Source: a virus. Taken from it: a DNA stretch of 26,574 bases. The notes beneath the pieces were generated by a model. That model was not told the DNA's origin and ran no database searches. It was given only the letters and a program-made list of their open reading frames with translations. Location of the stretch: positions 1 through 26,574 of the IMG/VR virus record IMGVR_UViG_3300035698_010397. The stretch is one strand, 5' to 3'. This document shows, in pieces, positions 21,655 to 26,574 of the stretch (position 1 is the first letter of the stretch; each line of letters opens with the position of its first letter). Both the position numbers and the translations under genes were made by a program.

Positions 21655-22473
21655 ATGCAAGATGATAAAAAATCGGTTATTCTGTATCAAGTTATCGACT
21701 GGGAAAATAATTTTGAAGGTTCCCGGACGAAAACATACAACAACAAAACATCTTGCCAAATGCCGACCAAACACGGGCTGGGATACAATAAATTGATCCG
21801 GCAAAAAAACGGGGCGGCGATCTTTGGTGCTTGGTGTTCGATGATTCAAATCTTGAGCAGGCATCCAAAACCACGTCAGGGACACTGCACTGACACCGGA
21901 GGTGCTTCGGGGTGTCCGTACACTGACAGTGATTTGTCCATTTTGACAGGAATCCCGGCATCGATCTTTTTAGAGCTTTTCCAAGTGGCTAGTAGCCCAG
22001 AGGTTATGTGGCTGCGTACACTACACGTTCACCGTAGTGACACCGTAGTGACCCCGCAGTGTCCCCTTTACTCAGACTCAGACTCAGACTCAGACTCAGA
22101 CTCAGACTCAGACTCACAAAAAGCCCCGGAAGTGGATTCTGACGGAAAGAAAAAAACCAAGAAAAAAACAGCGGAGGTGATTTTTCCTGAAAACCTTCAA
22201 AATCCTGAATTCAAAGCCGCGTGGGATTTATGGGTGGATCATCGAAAAGAGATCAAGAAGCCGTTGACCCCGACATCGATCAAAATGCAAATGAAGAAAT
22301 TCTCAGCCGAGGGGCCGGAATCGTCCATCAGGCGAATCGAGTACACTATCGAAAAAAGCTGGCAGGGGCTGGCTACAGACGAAATGATGTCCGGGGGGAG
22401 AATAGCGTCGAAATCTCAGGCAATCCCGCAGGCAGGCAAGACAGAGACTTATCCAGAGAGCACACGCAGATAG
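21655..22473 (+). CDS. Phage replication initiator-like protein
   Basis: A 272-aa protein with ATG at 21655 and AAGGATTC upstream. The N-terminal part (DWENNFEGSRTKTYNNKTSC, then GLGYNKLIRQKNGAAIFGAW and TDSDLSILTGIP) looks like the winged-helix region of phage O/DnaT-like proteins. Residues 140-154 are a Ser-Asp repeat linker. Residues 178-245 hold PENLQNPEFKAAWDLWVDHR, then KPLTPTSIKMQMKKF, a C-terminal domain common in phage replication proteins. The gene contains tandem iterons, as lambda O does, and the helicase gene follows downstream. Confidence 0.7.
   Translation: MQDDKKSVILYQVIDWENNFEGSRTKTYNNKTSCQMPTKHGLGYNKLIRQKNGAAIFGAWCSMIQILSRHPKPRQGHCTDTGGASGCPYTDSDLSILTGIPASIFLELFQVASSPEVMWLRTLHVHRSDTVVTPQCPLYSDSDSDSDSDSDSDSQKAPEVDSDGKKKTKKKTAEVIFPENLQNPEFKAAWDLWVDHRKEIKKPLTPTSIKMQMKKFSAEGPESSIRRIEYTIEKSWQGLATDEMMSGGRIASKSQAIPQAGKTETYPESTRR
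22031..22063 (+). repeat. Tandem 11-bp iterons, putative replication origin core
   Basis: ACCGTAGTGAC at 22031-22041 and 22042-22052 are identical; CCCGCAGTGTC at 22053-22063 matches at 8 of 11. Eleven is not a multiple of three, so the copies encode different residues (RSDT, VVTP, QCP); the repeat is conserved as DNA. An A-rich stretch follows at 22148-22175. An inverted GACACTGC copy lies at 21881-21888. Confidence 0.6.
22070..22117 (+). repeat. Hexanucleotide tract encoding a Ser-Asp linker
   Basis: Seven perfect ACTCAG units followed by ACTCAC, read in frame as alternating Ser and Asp. It forms an acidic linker between the two domains of the initiator-like protein and directly follows the iterons. 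Such tracts expand and contract by slippage. Confidence 0.85.
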
Positions 22474-22485
22474 AAAGGTGACGAC

Positions 22486-22770
22486 ATGAGAAAAGGAAAA
22501 TGTCAAAAATGTGGTAGGGTAGCCGCGAGGGTAAGACCCGATAAAACAGAATATGATTGTGGATCTTATCAATTTTTGCACGGAGCATTTATAGAGTCCA
22601 AACAGTGCCTACGCAATCAGCTTGCCCAAAAAAATGACGAGTTGACATACGAGCGATCAATTCCTATTGGCGAGAGAGTATGGAGTTCTGGCATCGACGC
22701 TGACGGGCTTGTCGAGACAACTTCTGTGAACGAATATATCAACTGGATCAGAGAAAAGAAAAGCCTATGA
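22486..22770 (+). CDS. Cys-containing modular phage protein
   Basis: A 94-aa protein; ATG at 22486 follows AAAGGTGACG. Cys6, 9, 25 and 41 may bind zinc. The segment KQCLRNQLAQKNDELTYERS is a short coil, and the end reads SIPIGERVWSSG. This head/coil/VW plan repeats that of the gene at 20134. Its stop overlaps the helicase start (ATGA). Confidence 0.55.
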   Translation: MRKGKCQKCGRVAARVRPDKTEYDCGSYQFLHGAFIESKQCLRNQLAQKNDELTYERSIPIGERVWSSGIDADGLVETTSVNEYINWIREKKSL

Positions 22771-24113
22771 ATGAATTTGAAAACATCAGAATTGTACCCC
22801 AGTCAATCGAAGCCGAAATGTGCGTCCTGGGATCGATGATGCTTGATACGAACTCAATCCCAATCGCAATAGAGCGGTTATGCTTGGATGACTTTTTCAG
22901 GCCGGAACATCATATTATTTGGCAATATATAATCAAGCAAACCGGGCCTGCGGCAGATCTGGTTGTGCTCAAAGAACAGATGGAGAATGACAGCAATCTG
23001 GCAAAAATCGGGGGCATCGGTTATCTGGTCAATCTGATTGACGGCGTTCCATCCTCTGCGAATATCAATTATTACATCGACATCGTGCGTGAGAAATCCA
23101 AAGGCCGCAAGTTGATTTCAATTGCAAACAAAATGACAACAGAGGCATTTGATAATACCGCACCTGCCGAAATAGTAAAAAACGCCCAGACATCGATGCT
23201 CGATCTTGTATCTGGTGAACAAAACTTTTCAACTGTTGGTCAGGCTGTTTCTGTTTTTGTAAAAGATGCGGGCGAATTCATGGCAGGTGATTCAAATCAA
23301 AATCTGCCGTACTACATACCGGATCTGGATTTTGCAACCGGGGGATTGCAGGCGGGTGAAATGTGTATCATTGCAGGCAAACCAGGCACGGGAAAAACTT
23401 CGCTTGTTATGACAGTGGCGATGAATCTCTGCCGGGCCGGGTATAACGGAATCGTTATCAATGCCGAAATGAGCAGCAAACAGCTGGCTGGTCGATTGGC
23501 TACGGCGATCGCAAGCGTTGACGGAAATGAAGTCAGGCGTGGGAAAATAAACGGCGAGGAATTCCAAAGATTAAAAGAAGCACAAAATGAAGTGAAAGAT
23601 TTCAAGTTGATGATTATCGACCGGGCATGCACAGTAGAAGAAATTTCGTTACACGTCAGGAAATGGCGGCATACCTGGGGGAAGGTCGATTTCGTGATTG
23701 TCGATTATATTCAACAGATGAAAACGCCCGGCAACAAATCCAGATATGAAGCTGTGACCGACATGGCCCGAGGTCTAAAAGATATTGCACTAGTGAATAA
23801 TGTCGCAATGTACGCTCTCGCCGCACTTCGGAAAGTTGACGACCGCAGGCCGACAAATGAAGATCTGAAAGATTCAGGTGAAATCGAATACGCAGCGGAT
23901 CAAATTATTTTATTACATCAGCCCGAATCGGTTGTGCTGGTGCGACAAATGACCGATCCCCCGATTTTGAATATGTACCCTGTCTGGGCAAAAGTTTCCA
24001 AAGATCGGGAAGGATCTCAAACACCCTGGCCCGATCAGAGTAAAGGCCCGGAGTATGGAATCAAATTGAGATTTTGCAAGGCAAGCAAATTATTCTTGCC
24101 GGAACCAAGATAG
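22767..24113 (+). CDS. dnaB: DnaB-type replicative helicase
   Basis: A 448-aa protein with the DnaB N-terminal domain (VPQSIEAEMCVLGSMMLD, then FFRPEHHIIWQYI) and the RecA-like C-terminal domain. Walker A AGKPGTGKTS is at 203-212 (Lys210), Walker B FVIVDYIQQM has Asp313, and DLKDSGEIEYAADQIILLH near 365-382 is the DnaB motif H4 region. It unwinds DNA at the phage fork, loaded by the initiator-like protein encoded upstream. The usual QLSR before motif H4 is AALRK, a small divergence. Length is normal for the family. No phage primase is visible in the window. Confidence 0.92.
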   Translation: MNEFENIRIVPQSIEAEMCVLGSMMLDTNSIPIAIERLCLDDFFRPEHHIIWQYIIKQTGPAADLVVLKEQMENDSNLAKIGGIGYLVNLIDGVPSSANINYYIDIVREKSKGRKLISIANKMTTEAFDNTAPAEIVKNAQTSMLDLVSGEQNFSTVGQAVSVFVKDAGEFMAGDSNQNLPYYIPDLDFATGGLQAGEMCIIAGKPGTGKTSLVMTVAMNLCRAGYNGIVINAEMSSKQLAGRLATAIASVDGNEVRRGKINGEEFQRLKEAQNEVKDFKLMIIDRACTVEEISLHVRKWRHTWGKVDFVIVDYIQQMKTPGNKSRYEAVTDMARGLKDIALVNNVAMYALAALRKVDDRRPTNEDLKDSGEIEYAADQIILLHQPESVVLVRQMTDPPILNMYPVWAKVSKDREGSQTPWPDQSKGPEYGIKLRFCKASKLFLPEPR

Positions 24114-24129
24114 AAAAAGGTGACTAATT

Positions 24130-24288
24130 ATGAACGATGATTATTATTGTGCATGCAACGGATTGAAATGTGAAGGCAACTGCAAAGATTATCATTTATT
24201 CAGGCTTAAAATTGAAAGCGGCGTTATTACAACCTGCCCCCAAGCCAGCCAACAGCCAATCATCAATTTGGTAAAAAGAAAAAAATGA
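24130..24288 (+). CDS. Small Cys-rich protein
   Basis: A 52-aa protein; ATG at 24130 follows AAAAAGGTGACTAATT. Cys7, 9, 14, 18 and 36 are in the pattern YYCACNGLKCEGNCKDYH, suggesting a small zinc or metal knuckle. Ends in a basic VKRKK. Its stop overlaps the next ATG. No family recognised. Confidence 0.55.
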   Translation: MNDDYYCACNGLKCEGNCKDYHLFRLKIESGVITTCPQASQQPIINLVKRKK

Positions 24289-24566
24289 GATCAATAGATG
24301 AAATTCAGGAGCAACTGTTTTTTGTGAGACGGATTGCATTTAATATCAGTGACGCCGAAATTGATCGGTTGCAAAAATATTACGATAAGCAAATGGCGAA
24401 AAGCGGATGTAGTGAAGAGGACGTTTGCGTCGATACGGCTTATCTCAATACCGTTGTGCTATTCAAGCAAAAGCTGGTAGCACTTGACAGGAAAGATGAT
24501 CGAAATTATATTACAGAACACCGAAAGGACAAACCATGCCAGCAAAAAAAACAAAAAAAACTATAG
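24285..24566 (+). CDS. Hypothetical protein, paralogue of the gene at 21285
   Basis: A 93-aa protein starting in an ATGA overlap. It is helical, with DAEIDRLQKYYDKQ and YLNTVVLFKQKLVALDRK matching the gene at 21285 in order and spacing. The last 30 nt overlap the next gene in a different frame, giving a basic tail. Two similar genes flank the replication region; their function is unknown. Confidence 0.55.
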   Translation: MRSIDEIQEQLFFVRRIAFNISDAEIDRLQKYYDKQMAKSGCSEEDVCVDTAYLNTVVLFKQKLVALDRKDDRNYITEHRKDKPCQQKKQKKL

Positions 24567-25051
24567 GTTTTATTGTAGAGCCAAAACTAATCCAAATTAA
24601 AATCCCTGAATACGAAACCAGAAAGGGGTTTGAGGTTGCAGAATACATCGAAGGATACCCGAGAAAAGGTGACAACTATTGGGATGCCGATGTGAAAAAA
24701 TGGGTAAAAGCAAAAAACAAGCTAGTAAGCACAAAGCTTATTGCAATCGTTCGTGAATCCATTCCAGAAGTTGTCTTTGGAAAACTCGTCGTTACCCCAA
24801 ACCTAGATTATGCGGAAATGTCCGTACCGTATTATAAAATTCCTGGGCAGGATAAGCCAATACGCTATGACAAGCTCCACTCCATACCTAATTGGGGATT
24901 CAATGGATTTTGTTTTGATGGCGAATCCCAATTACACATAACGCCATTCTTGTTTGTTGTTAAAGAAGGATTGAGTTGTCAGATCGCCCTACCGTGTATT
25001 CAAATGACATACATACCGAAATATCTTGAAAGGATTAAAAATGCCAACTAA
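24536..25051 (+). CDS. Hypothetical phage protein
   Basis: A 171-aa protein; ATG at 24536 follows GAAAGGACAAACC. The Lys-rich N-terminus (MPAKKTKKT) precedes a mixed domain with EYIEGYPRKGDNYWDADVKK, then LVVTPNLDYAEMSVPYYKIP and a CFDGESQLHITPF segment. Four Trp and many Tyr suggest a compact globular protein. It directly precedes and overlaps the radical SAM gene, so the two may act together. No family recognised. Confidence 0.55.
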   Translation: MPAKKTKKTIGFIVEPKLIQIKIPEYETRKGFEVAEYIEGYPRKGDNYWDADVKKWVKAKNKLVSTKLIAIVRESIPEVVFGKLVVTPNLDYAEMSVPYYKIPGQDKPIRYDKLHSIPNWGFNGFCFDGESQLHITPFLFVVKEGLSCQIALPCIQMTYIPKYLERIKNAN

Positions 25052-25862
25052 AAAAGAAAAAAAAGCAAAAGTAAAAACCGGGGTACAGCAATGGGCAGAT
25101 GAAAGCGTGAATATTTGCACGGGCTGTAGCAACGCCTGTTTGTATTGCTACGGCAGAGATCAGATGCTTAACCGATACCACAAAATCCCAAATGGCCTTG
25201 ACTGGGAAAATGAAAAGGTCAGGCCGGCAGACGTTGCAAAGACTCGAACGAAAATCAACGGCGTTATCATGTTTCCAACAACGCACGACATCACACTGGG
25301 TAATCTCGAAGCCTGCACATCGGTTTTGAAAAAACTTCTGAAAGCTGGCAATCAAGTTTTGATTGTTACCAAGCCACGCAGGGAATGTATGAAAGCTCTC
25401 TTCACTGATCTTGTAAAATGGAAAGATCAAATTGAGTTCCGATTCTCAATAGGTACGCTGATGGAAAAGGTGCGGAAATTCTGGGAACCAAACGCACCAT
25501 CACTTGCGGAGCGATTCGACTGCCTTGGTGAAGCCAAATATTGCGGCTATAAATTATCAATTTCTTGCGAACCGTTGCTCAGCCCTTGGTCTGCTGCATT
25601 TCTGGTACATACGCTGGATTATACTTTTAAGCCGGACACGATCTGGATCGGCACGATGAATAATGTTGTCCGACGATGCCAGTGGATACTTCCACCAGAT
25701 CATCCAAAAATCGTCGAGCTTATGAAATGGCAAACGCCAGCAAAGATGCTGGAAATATATGAGAAGCTGAAAGACAACCCGAAAATTCTCTGGAAGGATT
25801 CTTATCAGAAAGTGATCGACGCAGCGTGTGAAAAGGACAAAGGAAATGCTAAGAAAATATGA
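25041..25862 (+). CDS. Radical SAM protein (phage, SPL-like)
   Basis: A 273-aa protein; ATG at 25041 follows AAAGGATTAAAA. The 4Fe-4S motif CxxxCxxC is Cys29, Cys33 and Cys36 in CTGCSNACLYCY. Later features fit the radical SAM barrel: TTHDITLGNLEACTSVLKKL, LKAGNQVLIVTKPRRE, RFSIGTLMEK, LSISCEPLLSP and TIWIGTMNN. It belongs with phage radical SAM proteins of the Gp37/Gp68 or DUF5131 type, related to spore photoproduct lyase. It probably modifies DNA, RNA or a nucleotide, but the substrate is unknown. Confidence 0.78.
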   Translation: MPTKKEKKAKVKTGVQQWADESVNICTGCSNACLYCYGRDQMLNRYHKIPNGLDWENEKVRPADVAKTRTKINGVIMFPTTHDITLGNLEACTSVLKKLLKAGNQVLIVTKPRRECMKALFTDLVKWKDQIEFRFSIGTLMEKVRKFWEPNAPSLAERFDCLGEAKYCGYKLSISCEPLLSPWSAAFLVHTLDYTFKPDTIWIGTMNNVVRRCQWILPPDHPKIVELMKWQTPAKMLEIYEKLKDNPKILWKDSYQKVIDAACEKDKGNAKKI

Positions 25863-26544
25863 AGCACATTTTGAGTATACAGATCACGGCATGTTCTTGA
25901 TTGAAACTGCAACTATCTTCGGGTGGAGGTATCGATACAGAACTAAACTAGTGCCGCCGGGGGCAGATTTGGTGTGCTCTGATTTCCCCTACAGGCCCAA
26001 GAACAATATAGATCTAAGAACAAAGAAAGAGAGCAATGACATGATTATACCCGAACACATAGCCGATGAAGGAATGAGAAATTATGTTGTCAAAATGAAA
26101 AGGCAATATGAAAAAGCCTCAGCAGAAAACAAACAGCTCTGGGCAATCATTGGAAAATTATTAGTGGAGGCGATGGATACAGAGGCCAAGGCCGAAGATA
26201 AGCCGAAGCAAGAGCCGCTGTGCAAAACGTGCAAGTATGCTGACGAAGAACTCGGCGAGTGTACATACCCAGCCCACAGCATTACGTTTCAAACCCAGCC
26301 CAATATCCAGGATTGCACTATGTACGTCAAGCGGGTAGATGAAAAGCCAGTCGATGATGTCAAGCCAGAAGAGATCCATCCCGGTCACGACTGCTTGACG
26401 TGTTGCTGGTCAGGAGGGAAATGCTTCCGTAATATCGGAGGCTATCCCAATGCAGAAAAATGCTATGGTCACTACGTAAGTTCATATCTGAGAATAGTGA
26501 TTCGGTCATATATTCATGATGAACGAAAGAAGGACATGCAATAG
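25846..26544 (+). CDS. Cys-cluster phage protein
   Basis: A 232-aa protein; ATG at 25846 lies shortly after AAAGG and overlaps the radical SAM gene. An in-frame ATG at 26041 with its own AAAGAAAGAG is a possible internal start. Residues about 75-105 are a coiled coil (YVVKMKRQYEKASAENKQLW). Two Cys-rich clusters follow: CKTCKYADEELGEC (Cys126, 129, 139) and CLTCCWSGGKC (Cys183, 186, 187), each with a further Cys downstream. These resemble small zinc or Fe-S binding repeats. Function unknown. The last 30 bases of the window hold no gene. Confidence 0.5.
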   Translation: MLRKYEAHFEYTDHGMFLIETATIFGWRYRYRTKLVPPGADLVCSDFPYRPKNNIDLRTKKESNDMIIPEHIADEGMRNYVVKMKRQYEKASAENKQLWAIIGKLLVEAMDTEAKAEDKPKQEPLCKTCKYADEELGECTYPAHSITFQTQPNIQDCTMYVKRVDEKPVDDVKPEEIHPGHDCLTCCWSGGKCFRNIGGYPNAEKCYGHYVSSYLRIVIRSYIHDERKKDMQ

Positions 26545-26574
26545 GTACTTCCCAGGCCTAAAAAGGCTGAAGAG

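Noticed and set aside
22070-22117. CRISPR-like array
   Set aside because: Short contiguous hexamer repeats with no spacers; it is a coding Ser-Asp linker.

Overview
This window is part of a tailed-phage or prophage genome, probably a siphovirus with a long non-contractile tail. Every gene I can support is on the + strand. They are tightly packed, with many ATGA and TAATG overlaps and good Shine-Dalgarno (SD) sites. No host gene, integrase, IS element or CRISPR array is visible. The host cannot be named from the sequence. AGGAG-type SD sites and a lipobox lipoprotein paired with a membrane peptide fit a bacterium with two membranes.

Layout. (1) 1-10591 holds virion and lysis genes: a truncated structural gene, a virion accessory protein, an SGNH-hydrolase tail protein, a holin-like protein, a nested membrane-peptide/lipoprotein pair (candidate spanins), an HK97-gp10-like protein, the tail tube, tail assembly chaperones joined by a -1 frameshift at a perfect A AAT TTA heptamer, a 633-aa tape measure, and distal tail proteins. 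(2) 10592-12447 is a boundary zone with a terminator, candidate promoters, small genes (DUF1508-like, DUF6948-like, a Gly-rich repeat protein, an acidic protein) and several RNA-structured stretches, including a strong terminator and a tRNA-like cloverleaf. (3) 12448-16738 is a recombination module: small membrane protein, RecF/SMC-type ATPase, coiled-coil proteins, YqaJ exonuclease and RecT annealing protein. (4) 16800-21524 is an accessory array: two large intergenic RNA structures, a RuvC-like resolvase, an ASCH-like protein, a possible lysozyme-fold protein, many small Cys-rich proteins joined by a recurring AAAGGTGAATGATG junction, and a 58-aa CsrA homologue. (5) 21525-24113 is replication: a strong terminator, an initiator-like protein carrying 11-bp iterons inside its gene, and a DnaB-type helicase. 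(6) 24130-26574 holds small genes, a radical SAM protein and a Cys-cluster protein.

The most interesting possibility is a phage-encoded post-transcriptional circuit. The phage carries an intact CsrA (conserved Leu4 and Arg44). The leader of its recombination operon can fold so that the SD sits as an AGGA loop on a hairpin, which is the usual CsrA target geometry. The same 19-nt leader precedes the resolvase gene. Two large structured intergenic elements with several GGA motifs end in the same 11-nt tail. The link between CsrA and these RNAs is inference. The gene, hairpins and repeats are read directly from the sequence.
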